A stretch of DNA of 64,000 nt, taken from positions 209,847-273,846 of the forward strand of contig CAJNOI010000010.1 in NCBI GenBank assembly GCA_905250115.1, given 5' to 3'. The stretch's first letter is position 1; each line of letters opens with the position of its first letter. The translations under genes were made by a program, and so were the position numbers. The notes beneath the pieces were generated by a model. It saw only the letters and a list, made by a program, of their open reading frames with translations. It was not told where the DNA came from and searched no databases. Below are positions 38,471 to 49,797 of the stretch, one piece after another. The stretch comes from Adineta steineri (lineage: Eukaryota > Rotifera > Eurotatoria > Adinetida > Adinetidae).

Positions 38471-40170
38471 TTTCTTCTATTGTTCCCTATTATATGTACA
38501 TTTATGTTCTATTGACTATAGTTATATCTAATGCATCTAAATGATTTCTAGTTCTTATATATTCCAATCATTATTTATTTTATGTCGCGTTATAAGTTGT
38601 TTAATAGCTTGAAGGTATTCTTATACTGATATGCATCTGTATATTGGAACTACGATGAATTACCATTTTAATTGATATGAATTGTTTTGTCAAGTGAAAA
38701 TATATATATATAGTTTTAATTTCTTGTTCTTTTACATACAAATAAATGACTACAGGGAATCGAAAAATCGTGCGTCTATTAATGAATCGATTGACCCGAG
38801 AGAAAGAATCATTGCATATTAAAATACATAGTGATAGATCGTTTATTACATAAATTGCTTTTGAATAAGTAGATATAACACACCATGAACTAAGCATGTA
38901 AAAAAGATAGATTTGATGTTCATCATCTTCTCTCGATCACACTATTGAGAATAATAAGTAATATATTGTTTTGATCAAATTTGACCATTCAAAGACTATT
39001 CTCAACTATCCCTTGATAAACAATATAAACATAGAGAATAGTATTATCAACAGTACATCTATAAATCATATTGAGAATATCAAATGTACATTTATATTGA
39101 CATAATAACCATATTAAATTTACGTCAATGTCTATAGGTTCTTTTTTCATTTGACTAACAAATAAAAAAAGAATGATATGCATTTGATTTTCACATATAT
39201 TTATAATGAAATCAATAACCATAATAAATCCATTATAAATTATTCTAGTAGATCGATTAAATTTAAAATTATAATAATTATCGTTACAAAATTCATTGAA
39301 CAAATCTAATGAAAATGAAAGATATTATATTAATTACACAAATATTTACATTTAAACTTATGATGAAAAACTATTAACATACGATTAAATAAATAGTTCT
39401 ATCTTAATGAAAGCTTATAATTAACTAATCGATCAATTGTTCATCACTCCCGTTCTATCATAAATAGATTCAATATGTTTGTTAGTTACTAATATTCACC
39501 ATATGATGTGCAATATATATCTCTTCAGCTTTATTTATTTGAAAAAAAAATTATGTATACTAAACTTTATACTATACAGAAAAAGAAATGTTCTTTGAAT
39601 TAGGTTAGATTTACAACATTCGATTTAATCTACTATTGATGTAACAAGAATAAACTTATTTTAAAATGAAGTTTTATCTTCTTATAATCCTTTGCGTGTT
39701 AAATTGATGATATTACTTAACAAGAAGAAATGTCATATGTTTCTTCCTCATCTCATCTATAATGTTAGAAAGAGTCTTTTAAAAATAAAGAAAGAAATAT
39801 ATATATATATTTCTTATATCATTATTTATATTTCTATTCTTTCAAACAAAACATTTAAAATGATTCAATATGAGATTTTATAAGAGTTATTCTTTTCTAA
39901 TGCGTCTATTCTTTATATCAACAGGTATAACAAAAGAACATACAAATATCTTTATCAAAGTGTTGATCTGTTGATTATTGTGACAAATTTGAAGATTAAA
40001 TTATCGAGATCATTCTCATATATAATTATATAAAGTAATAAATGTCATTTCTTTAACAAATTATTACCAAGCTAAACATATATACATTTACTATATAGAG
40101 TGGAGACCTTTTGTCTATCTGTATATATATATATGCAACAGGAACAAAACACAAGAAGACTTCATCAATT

Positions 40171-40315
40171 GTATGTTATGTCATAATATGAATGGATGTC
40201 AGTTGACATATAAGACTAATGGGCCATATCATGTGCAAAATGCCCAATGCCATCATTCTCATTGTTGATCATTGATTGATTGATCGATCGATTGACGATC
40301 GTTGAAATGAAAGCG
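40171..40315. repeat. Dispersed duplication, copy 2
   Basis: A diverged copy of 38332-38470, about 1.84 kb away, containing TCATAATATGAATGGATG, ACTAATGGGCCATATCATG and the same ATTGATTGATCGATCG run. Confidence 0.7.
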
Positions 40316-40431
40316 TCTGTTGCTCGGACAGTATTACATGAATATTTTTCTTGTCAGATCGTTTAGATTTTAATCATATTTATATGTACAAGGATAATTG
40401 TTTTTAATTATTAATAATGATTATACTATTT

Positions 40432-40975
40432 CAAATAGCTCAGTAGATATACTTTTTTCTATTTGAAATATAAGAATAGATTGTGTTTGTGTTAATAAAA
40501 ATGCGTCAACATTTTCAATTGTATAACCTTGACCAAATTTAGTTTTTAAATGTTGAATCGTACCTAAACAAGCTAATTGACTATTAAACATGATACGATT
40601 ACATACACGTTCATTATGGAAAAAAAGAAAAATCTACGAAAATTAATTTGATCTTTTATACAATTCATCCATTGAATGAATTGTTGAAATATTTATTAAT
40701 TTAGTTTTAAGTTGCATTAAGAAATATTTCTTGCATTTGGATCATATATAGAATGTGATGTTACCAAAGTAAGAATAATGAACTAATTGTTTGCACAATG
40801 GAATGTATACGTGCTTATAAATAGAAACCATCTTGAACAGTTAAAAAATCCATACTATACATAATGGTCTTAAACGAAAATTAACATTTTGTCCATCAAT
40901 ATAAGTAGTACCTTGTATTGCTGTTTCATCACTAATAAGTATACGAAATGTTGTTGTTTTTCCAGAATCTTATTT
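40432..40975 (-). pseudogene. ABCA-type ABC transporter fragment
   Basis: On the minus strand the upstream part (about 40975-40860) reads SGKTTTFRILISDE then GTTYIDGQNV, a Walker A region of an ABCA nucleotide-binding domain with its first residues lost. The downstream part (about 40620-40435) reads ERVCNRI.., SQLACLGTIQHLKTKFG then GYTIENVD, the segment that in ABCA proteins follows the H-loop (CLGS.QHLK.KFG.GY). Most of the domain between the two, including the signature LSGGQ and Walker B, is missing or scrambled. ABCA proteins are lipid exporters. This is a decayed remnant, not a functional gene. Confidence 0.75.
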
Positions 40976-41444
40976 TATTAAAAATATTTGTAAAAAAAGA
41001 GAGATTTTATTCATATGACTTATACTAACGCTCATCTTTGAATTCGCTGAACATTTTTCGAAAGAAACAATATTGGATTGGTGAACAAATTGTTGAGTCC
41101 GATGATATATAATAGTCTTGACCGACTACTAGAATATATGACAATCACAATAGAACAGGGTGTGGGTAGGTTTCAGATGGATAAAGTAGAACATCCATGT
41201 CCTTTTCACTAGAGCTTAACCAAAAAATATATAAATTCTATTTCTTATCTCAGTGTAGTCTTTGCCGTCATTATTTTGCATTCTCTTTCTTCAAATAAGT
41301 AATTTGATCACTTTGAGAAATTGATAGCATATCACAAATATATACTCATGTAAAACGAAAGAAACAAAACAACAATAGACTTCATTCTACCGATATAAAA
41401 CGCTACGCAAGGCCGTCAAAACAATTTTAACCAAGCCGAACAAA
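40976..41444. other. Upstream region of the F-box/LRR gene
   Basis: AT-rich, with one telomere-like GGGTGTGGGTAGG motif at 41158-41170. Nothing else seen. Confidence 0.45.
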
Positions 41445-44400
41445 ATGCCTGTTACTTTTCTTACATTACCGGTAGAACTTGTCTACCGCATTCTGGATCA
41501 TCAGACTGATTTTACAATGTTCTGCTCAATGCAAAATGTGTGTCAACGATTCAATGCAATCCTCGACAGTTACCATCGATACCAAGTAAACTTCTTTTTA
41601 ATCATGATTATCTATCTTTCTGCTATCTTCGAATTATTTCCTATTCCGACAATCTATATCTCTGAGGAAATGCGTGAATAAAATAATGACGAAGCATATT
41701 AATTCATCAAGTATTAATCTCGTCAAACAGTTTATATATAGCACTGAAGTAATAGGAACGAAATATGAAAATATACTAAATAATAATGTTTTCTTTTCTT
41801 TTCTAAATATACTACTGCTCCCACACTGTTTTTACTCATCCATGTACAATATTTAGAAGAGAAAGGATGGAAGACAGTTCTTTTACCTGATCTTTCATGT
41901 TGAAATCGGCTTTTTAGTAGAGACTAAAGACGTCACAGGAGTTGTAGGAGAAATAAATCAATTATCCTTTACCTGATTGGCTTTGTAGTCAGAAGAGCTC
42001 TATTATTATATTACATATTACTAGTTTTCTCATTTCATATGAATACATATTACTTCACACAGGCTATACTTCGATTTAATTAGCAGTAAATGCCAGAATA
42101 AAGAAATATGATAACACTTAAAGATTATACATATAAATCTTAAACATTCATAGATCTACGCACAGCAGTACCGTGATCTAAAAACTGGCTATCGAAGGAA
42201 AATCGAAAAAATGCAAGAAATATAAGAGACAGTAATAACTTAGACTTATACCATCTTAATACTCAAAGAGCTGAAGAAATTCAGGAGGCACTGATACGAT
42301 GAGAAAGTAGATGAGAGTGAGAAGCTGATGACCTCAGATCAATAGAACTTATGACGTTTCTTACGATGCATTATAAGATCCGATCATCCAGCAAAATCTG
42401 ATAGGAACTTGAGGAATAGAATCACATCGATTTCTGTTAGCTTAAACCTGTAGGCACAACAAACAATGTCCGCATGCCTGCAGGAACACAATAACCACAA
42501 CGAACAATGTGAAGCCAGTTGAATTTCTTGAGTTACTACAACTACTACATTTTTTAAAACTTCTTAAATTTTGTTTCGAACCCATAAGCTTTCTCAGAAA
42601 GTTTTGATTCTACCTGTTTCTGTCTCTTTAATTCCTACAATTTTGTTAATTGTTCAATTTTGCGGATCATATGTACATCTCTCTACGAGCAAATAATCAT
42701 CAAAAACAGAGATGAGATAACCTGTTACAGATATGCGGCAAAACTTAATGAAGAACTACAAAATTTTAAATGCTCTTCTTATAGCGAAACATTTAACTGC
42801 AACCTTGTTTACTAATCTACTAGATTCAACATCTGTATTATACTATCTCAATTTTCAATAAAAATACAGAACAATTCGTTGACGTATAACATGATAGTAG
42901 CTTCTCTGATCCCACTTGATTAATCGAATATTACTGAACTTTCAGGAAGAACAGCTGGATATGTCGACCAATATCTGATCATAAACTTCATCTGTAGTGA
43001 CCCGATTGATTCCTTCTCTCCCATAATATTTTCTTTAATGTTTCAACTTTCGGAAGTGGAGATTTGCAAAAAGAGATATACCCCACTTTTCTATCCTCAT
43101 CCTTCTTCACAAGATTTGACTAACGTCTCATAAATCAATACAGGAAATCCCCGCTCCTATTTATCTATTTAATATACTCATATGTACTACTTAATACAGA
43201 CATTTACCGAATTAAATCTCGGCTACGATCGAATTGGACATATCGGAGCACAGCATCTAGCAGATGCACTACGAAATAATAAGGTAAATATCATTCTCTT
43301 CCTCATCTATTTCATCNNNNNNNNNNGGAGATGCTGGAGCACAGCATTTAGCAGATGCATTACGAAATAATAAAGTAAATATTATTATCTGTCCTATCTA
43401 TTCATCTGCACTTCTTCGTGCAGACACTTACCACATTAAATCTCTTTCGCAATCATATCAAACATGTTGGAGCGCAGCATCTAGCAGAGGCATTAAGAAA
43501 TAATAAGGTAAATGCCATTCTCTTCCACATCTATCTTATCTATTTATCTACATTTTTTCGTGTAGACAATTATCACATTAAATCTGTCGAGCAATCAAAT
43601 TGGAGATGTTGGAGCGCAGCATCTAGCCGATACATTACGAAATAATAAGGTAAATATCATTATCTGTCTCATCTATTTCATATATCCATTTGCACTTTTT
43701 CATGCAGACACTTACTTCATTACATCTTTCTAATAATCAAATCGAATATGCTGGAGCACAGCATCTAGCAGATGCACTACGAAATAATAAGGTAACTATC
43801 ATTCTCTTCCTCATCTATTTCATATATTCAGGGGCGTAGCGAGGTGTCGGGGGCAGGGGAGGGTGGGGGGAGCGCAGCACAAAATTTTGTTTAACTTTAG
43901 CAAAAACATTTTGCTTTATTTTTTAAACTTTTTCGAGCAAAAAAACAAAAAATTTCTCAAAGCGGGGAGACGTTAAGCCCCACGCGCCCCCTAGTTGCTG
44001 CGCCCCTGCATATATTCATCTGCACTTTTTTGCACAGACACTTAATACATTAAATCTCTCGTGCAGTCAAATCGGAGATGTTGGAGTACAGCATTTGGCA
44101 GATGCATTACGAAATAATAAGGTAAATATCATTCTCTTCCTCATCTATCTCAACTATTCACCTACACTTTTTCGTGTAGACACTTACCAAATTATATCTC
44201 TTTAGCAACGGAATCGGAGCTGTTGGAGCACAGCATCTAGGAAATGCGTTACGAGAGAATAAGGTAAATATCATTCTTTTCGACATCTATTTCATATATC
44301 CATCTGCACTTTTTCTTCCAGACACTTACTACATTAGATCTCCGTAACAATTCAATCGGTGATGTTGGAGCACAGCATCTGACAAATGCATTACGAAATA

Positions 44401-44564
44401 ATACAGTGAGTATCATTTCTTTCGCATCTATTTCATATGTCTATCTGCACTTTTCTATTTAGAACCTTACCACATTAGATCTCGCGGACAATCAAATCGC
44501 AAAGAAACTCCGGGATAAAATCGATGAGTTCATTCAACGGAACAATAGAGTGGGAAAGTTGTGA
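41445..44564 (+). CDS. F-box protein with one ribonuclease-inhibitor-type LRR per exon
   Basis: The first exon, 41445-41585 (47 codons), holds an F-box (FLTLPVELVYRILDHQTDF). A 1.6-kb intron leads to nine LRR exons: 43200-43283, 43327-43374 (truncated by the gap), 43424-43507, 43566-43649, 43708-43791, 44038-44121, 44180-44263, 44322-44405 and the terminal 44463-44564. Complete repeats are exactly 84 bp, phase 0, and encode a 28-residue unit such as TLTTLNLFRNHIKHVGAQHL + AEALRNNK. This is the ribonuclease-inhibitor/NLRC LRR class. The last exon replaces the repeat's second half with a charged helix ending RVGKL. Introns within the array are also homologous to each other. The expected product is about 304 aa if the damaged exon is restored to full length. 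It is likely an SCF substrate receptor; no target is known. Confidence 0.82.
43317..43326. other. Assembly gap of ten Ns inside the LRR array
   Basis: The gap removes the end of one intron and the first 36 bases expected of an 84-bp LRR exon. At least 60 bases are therefore missing, so the ten Ns are a nominal length. Whole repeats may be collapsed here. Confidence 0.9.
43829..44008. mobile_element. hAT-type MITE with 8-bp target-site duplication
   Basis: A 180-bp insertion within an LRR intron. It starts CAGGGGCGTAGCGAGG and ends TTGCTGCGCCCCTG, giving inverted terminal repeats. It is bounded by the direct repeat CATATATT at 43821-43828 and 44009-44016. Eight-base duplications and CAGGGGCG-type ends are hallmarks of hAT elements. 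It is too short to encode a transposase. It is absent from the sister introns of the same gene, which confirms insertion. Confidence 0.88.
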
Positions 44565-46289
44565 ATGTTGATATCAACGATATATGGATCACTAGTAGAA
44601 AACTATTAATTAATTTGTGGATGAGTTTCTTTGTTTTTTTTATTATCGTAACTAAATATAAATAAGACTGTTTTATTTTATGCCCAATTTGTATATTAAG
44701 GATATTATTGGGATAGGTTTTTTATTGACATGTGCTGCTTTTTAGGTGGCGCATGTTTTATGATGATATTCATAATAGTTGACGGTAAGTTATAGTATAC
44801 TATGAAATTATATATAATTGAATCTCATTGTTTGAAAAGGGACATATATTATCAGTAGTCGTCGATCGATATTCTGTTTATTAACTGAATTAATTAATGG
44901 CCGTGAGAACGTGTCGGTGGAAAGAAGAATATTCGTAACATAAATACTATTTAATATGTGTTTTGTTGGAATAAAATCTGTCGACGTGAAGTGCGATTGT
45001 GTGTTGAGGTTGGAATATCTCTGGATGCATAAATGGTTGAGGGGTGGAGACCTTCCCAGCTGTTCGTTAGAAATATTTATTTAATATTTTGTTTCAGGAA
45101 CAAGCGTTTGGTTTGGAATTAATGAGTATTTTTGTTAACTGAGAAACTGTGAGATTATATAGAATTTCTTTTATTGAATGCTGAATTATACGTTGGCATT
45201 ATAATAAAGTGAAAAGAATCGTATGAATTGTACACAATGTATATGTTTGCTGGGAAGCTCGATGAAAAATGGTTCGAATCTAATTTGAACATACAATAGA
45301 TTTCATTTTATTCAAATAGAAATATAACTAAATTATGAGTGGATTAGTTTTGTAAAAATAAAGTTTGTTCGTTAAGTGTGAATATAAATTGATCTTTTCT
45401 TTACCCCACACCCTAAAAATTCATTTTAATATCAGTTTAATAAAAGATCGACGTTGTTTATGAGATGTTACTATTTCGATTAACGATAAAGACGATAATA
45501 ATAAGACGAAATAAAAGTATTAAATATGTTTACTTATTGTATGATAGTATAAATATTCATTCTATATCAGCTAGTTTTGCGTATAAAGAAATCTAATGCA
45601 GCGTCTTTGCTTGTGTTGTCAAGACTCCTTGGAAATACAGAATAATAGTGAAATGTATGAATTATATTGTTCGACAACTAGTTATTCTAGTGATCATTAT
45701 TATATAAATTAAACTAGATCAATTATATACTTATACTATAGTTATATTTAGTATTCGATATACACAAACATAGATTTCATATTGATTTAATAAATAATAA
45801 ATATAGATGTATACAAGAAACAGAAACCAGACATTTTGTTATCATACATTCTTGATATGATTCAATCAACTATAAACATCATCACGCTGATTGCAAACCA
45901 ATGGTATCGGAAAAAAACAAGTATTCAAATCATAGAAGCATTTTCATTTGAAAGAAAACACATACGGATGTGTTGATGTGATTGTAATTCTTAATTAAAT
46001 GATTATTTTCAAAAACTATAACTAATAGTTCTGATTCATAATCATTAACAGTCATAAATAATAAAAATATTAATCATTCTGACAATTGTGTTGAGCAAAT
46101 TTTTTATAAAAATTCTATTTTTTTTTTCTTTTTTCGGAGTTTTTATTTCAAACATGTAAATTAGATTTACATAATCTTGAAAAATAGAAACAACTATCTA
46201 AATCTATAACATAAAAAATAAAAAGCTACACTGAAGAAATGATCATCGAATGCTTCTTTTTGTTGTTGTCATGTTAGTTATCTTATTGT
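44565..46289. other. Intergenic, AT-rich
   Basis: No gene or repeat was recognised between the LRR gene and the oxidase-fold gene. Confidence 0.5.
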
Positions 46290-46972
46290 TTATGGATAAT
46301 GAACTTTTTTATTTTCACCTTCAAGTGTTGATCCATCACCGAATGCAGCTTTAACATAACCAACAGCTCGAACCATGAGTGATGCTGCTGAATCCCAATA
46401 TTCAGCTCCTTCAATGGTTACTTTAAGTAAACTTAAATTAGGATCTTCAAGTTCTTGTGGAAACCTAAAATTAAAAAAACAATAAATAATAAAGAGAAAT
46501 ATTATTTTAACTGGAAACTAACCAAGCTTTTAAATATGGATTCCATAATTCTTTAGCTTTTGTTTTGTCTTTAACAATTTCACCATGACCACTTATGCTA
46601 ACATATGATTGATGTGATGGATTACTAAATGATACATTGATTTGTGAGTGTTTTTTGATTTCAGGAACTTTTGATGAATCTGTTCGGGTAAAAAACCTAA
46701 AATAAGGAAAAAGAATTTCTTGAATAAGAGTAAAAATATTTAACTAACCAAAGTTCAGTCTTTGAATCACTGTCACCTTGTTTGTATGCCATAGGACGTG
46801 AGCGAAGGCTGCCATCTTCATCTGTTGTTGTCAACATAGCAAATTGAATATCTTTTATTAATTTAAAAATATGTTCCTAATTAAATAATAATTAAAATGT
46901 ATATATAAATAAATAAATAAGAAAATATTTTTAACAAACTTGATCTTTAGTACGATCTGAATCTGCTGCCAT
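46290..46972 (-). CDS. Pyridoxamine 5'-phosphate oxidase-fold flavoprotein (general stress protein 26-like)
   Basis: Four exons: 46940-46972, 46749-46876, 46523-46696, 46290-46464, giving 169 aa. The start MAADSDRTKDQ is short and acidic. The split-barrel family pattern is visible: FKLIKDIQFAMLTTTDEDGS at the start of the barrel, LRSRPMAY with the flavin-binding arginines, ELWFFTRTDSSKVPEI, VSFSNPSHQSYVSISG and GEIVKDKTKAKELWNPYLKAWFP. Such proteins bind FMN or F420-type cofactors; enzymatic roles are mostly unknown, and they are common in bacteria and fungi as GSP26-like proteins. Introns show it is resident in the host genome even if of foreign origin. The small length (about 150-180 aa) is normal for the family. 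Confidence 0.8.
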
Positions 46973-48349
46973 GTTAGTAGAAATTTGTCGATAATAAAGT
47001 TTTATAAATGATGTATATATAAGAAAATAACAAGAAAAGTGTGGTCCTTTTATATACTATGTTTAATCGAGAGAAAGAGAGAGAGAGAGTATAAGGTATA
47101 TTTGCCTCCTTACTGATCGTGTCGTGCATTATGATTATATAATCAACAAATCAAGTAAAGATGAAAGGAAAAAAAAACATGGACAACTTTGATGAAACGA
47201 ACGATAAGACATAATCGAAAAGCAAAGTCATTTAGTATAAGTTTTTTTTATTTTTAACATGTTGTTTGAAAAAAAAGCTTTACGTAATAGTTAAAAAAAA
47301 CATTTTGGTAGAACATAAGAATGTACTTTTAACATTATGTAAATATATAAGCAAACAAAAGGTGTGAGAGTATAAGTAATTTTCATTTTATTTATATTTA
47401 ATAATTTGAAATATAACGAACTTTACTTTTCATACGTTTTATTTATAGTAAAAGGTTCGTAAACAGAATAAAATTGTTTCGACATAAATAAACTATGCGT
47501 GCACTTATATTCTTGCTTCATTCATTTTCTGTAACTATAGAAAACAAATGAATTAAGACTTATCATTCATTCAGAATTTCATACATAGAGAGAAATATTT
47601 ATTATAATGAAATCATCTATTCCCTTGATATTTAATCTGAGAAAATAAGTTATAGTAGAAGCAGGTGATTATATTTCCAGCGCACCGATTATTTAAAACT
47701 GAAATTTTGACTAGAAATTAACAATTTAAAAATATATTTTCTCTCAAAATCTACTGAAGAGCAAATAATTAAATATGACGCCATATGATTCAAGAATATG
47801 AAATGTATCGATATGATAAATAACATATCTATTATATATTAATTGCTTTTTTAGTCTTTTTTCACGCTTTAGTAATATCACAGAAAACAAGAAAAGGTAC
47901 TTCGTATTTCTTCATACTTTTCTGACTTTACTTATATATTCTCAATTACAAGTCAACATATTAATTGATAGAGAAGAACACCAACGAAATATATTGTTAT
48001 TATTTGATAGTTTTTTAAGTTTGTCAATATTTCCCAATACTTTCATAGTAAACTATTATAAATTATGTCATACTAAGTTTCAGACTAATATATATGAACA
48101 ATATATTAAATCCTATATTTAATATGAAACCATCTCTTTTATAAATCTAATTCTAGTTATATTATCTAATTATTTATATATAAAAGCAACGAAAAGAAGA
48201 TGTTGGTTATTTCTTTCATTTTCACTGAGCAATAAAATTTATTTGAAAAAGAAAATGATAAAACATTTGCATAAAAACAATGAAAAAAAATCAAAAGAAT
48301 GTTTATTCGCCTATGAAATGCACATTTTAGTTTAGAAGTATATATTTAT
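46973..48349. other. Intergenic, AT-rich
   Basis: A GA-rich run lies near 47069-47088. Otherwise nothing recognised. Confidence 0.5.
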
Positions 48350-49068
48350 TTAACAATTAGGTGGTAATACATTTTTCTCAAATGTTCCAGGGCCAATAAT
48401 ATTTCCTCCAGGAAAATAGGTTGTTACAAAATAAACTTCTCGTTTATCAGGTGATAGAGCTACTCCAACACCCATTTTTCTACTATCTTTCCATACCATT
48501 TGTGTAAAATGACCGGTTTCTTTTGAAAATGTTGGACGATCAAAATCATGTAGAGCTATTTCATCATACCAAAATTTTACTGCTGCTTTTGTACTAACTG
48601 TAACATGACCATCAGATATCCAATTCATATAAAGATTTTCTCCCATATGTTGACCTTCAAATTTAGTTCCACTATGTTCAAATTTAGATGTAGCTGCTAA
48701 ATGTTCAGCATAATCCTGTGCAATTCTATTTAATCTTTGACTTATAGTCAATGGTCTTGCACAATGACGTGCACGATGACGATTATGTAACTCTAACATT
48801 TCTTTAGTAACTGTTGAACGCATTGATTGGTCAAGACCATCTTTATATTTATAAAAGAAAAGAAATATTTTTTTATGTATTAATTTATTTTTCTTATTAA
48901 CATACGATGTCGATGTCTATGACGTCTATCTCTATGTGTATAAGGCATAACGGGTTGTTCATAATAATGTCGAGGCTGAAATCTTCTTAGATCTTCATAG
49001 TAATATTCTGGATATTTCGATGTCCATGGTCGAAGAAGTCTATCCCTAAATGAAGATATATTCAAATC
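48350..49068 (-). CDS. CAP-superfamily protein, GAPR-1/GLIPR2-like
   Basis: The main exon 48350-48840 joins in phase to an upstream exon 48906-49068. The CAP domain runs from LELHNRHRARHCARPLTIS through the conserved GENLYMNW and the signature GHFTQMVWKDSRKMGVG to NVLPPNC. The ending YFPGGN..GPGTFEKNVLPP is close to GAPR-1 (GLIPR2), a lipid-raft protein on the cytosolic face of the Golgi in vertebrates. The upstream exon adds a basic, His/Arg/Tyr-rich leader (RRHRHRH). No signal peptide is visible. The first ATG is unresolved: a further piece (about 49099-49128, encoding AYQKWKFVEN) can precede it but reaches no in-frame ATG. Translation could alternatively start at the internal Met at 48823, giving 157 aa, close to GAPR-1's length. 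Confidence 0.82.
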
Positions 49069-49797
49069 CTAAAAAAAAAGATTTAACCTAATACTTACAT
49101 TTTCAACGAATTTCCACTTCTGATATGCACTAAACACGCGAAAAAATTATAATAGTGCACCTGTACATTGTTATTACTGTTTATATAGGCATGTGTCTTT
49201 CACGTTGTTTATGTGATATCACGCGTAGAAGCTTCGAGTCGTGACATTCAAGTATATAACGTCAGAAAATGAGTAATAAGATAGATATTAAAAAATATCT
49301 TAATTGATATTTTATAGAACGAACAAGTTTTTTTCTACTATTTACACAAGTTTATTTCGATTTTTTTGCTAAATATTCCAACATAGAAATAGTTAAATAA
49401 AAATATAGTATGTAGAATACAGGTCATTGCATTTCTATATAGATGATATATATTCGTACTTTGATCGTACTGATTTTTTTTACATTGATTTTATCTACGT
49501 GATGACTCATCACTATTAAAATTTAAAAAAAAAAGAGGAAGCAATTTATCATGTACGTGAGTAGTTATATTTAGAAAAAAAAGAAACATGATTCTAAAGA
49601 TAAATAGTACCATATCATATAAAATAAATTTATCTAACTTGAACATGTATCAGAGAAAAATTTTCTTTCGTTCTTTCCAACATTTCAATCGGACGTAATT
49701 CTTTAAGAAGAAAATATATAATATAATCTTATATCTTTATATATCGATGTACGACTAAATATTCATATAGTCGAATATCTTCATACATTCAAAGACA
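49069..49797. other. Divergent intergenic region
   Basis: It separates the CAP gene (-) from the next gene (+). It may hold the unresolved 5' exon of the CAP gene. AT-rich, nothing else seen. Confidence 0.4.

Larger units (their letters stand above)
37526..40431. other. Gene-poor region with microsatellites and a duplicated segment
   Basis: Contains a GT run (37592-37611), a GA run (38017-38037), a TACA run (38258-38289) and both copies of a roughly 140-bp dispersed duplication. No coding signal convinces; open frames here are interrupted and of low complexity. Confidence 0.5.

Noticed and set aside
41586-43199. Extra exons between the F-box exon and the first LRR
   Set aside because: A stretch near 42240 (LDLYHLNTQRAEEIQEAL) faintly resembles an LRR unit but is followed by stops and lacks splice sites that fit, so I left it as intron.
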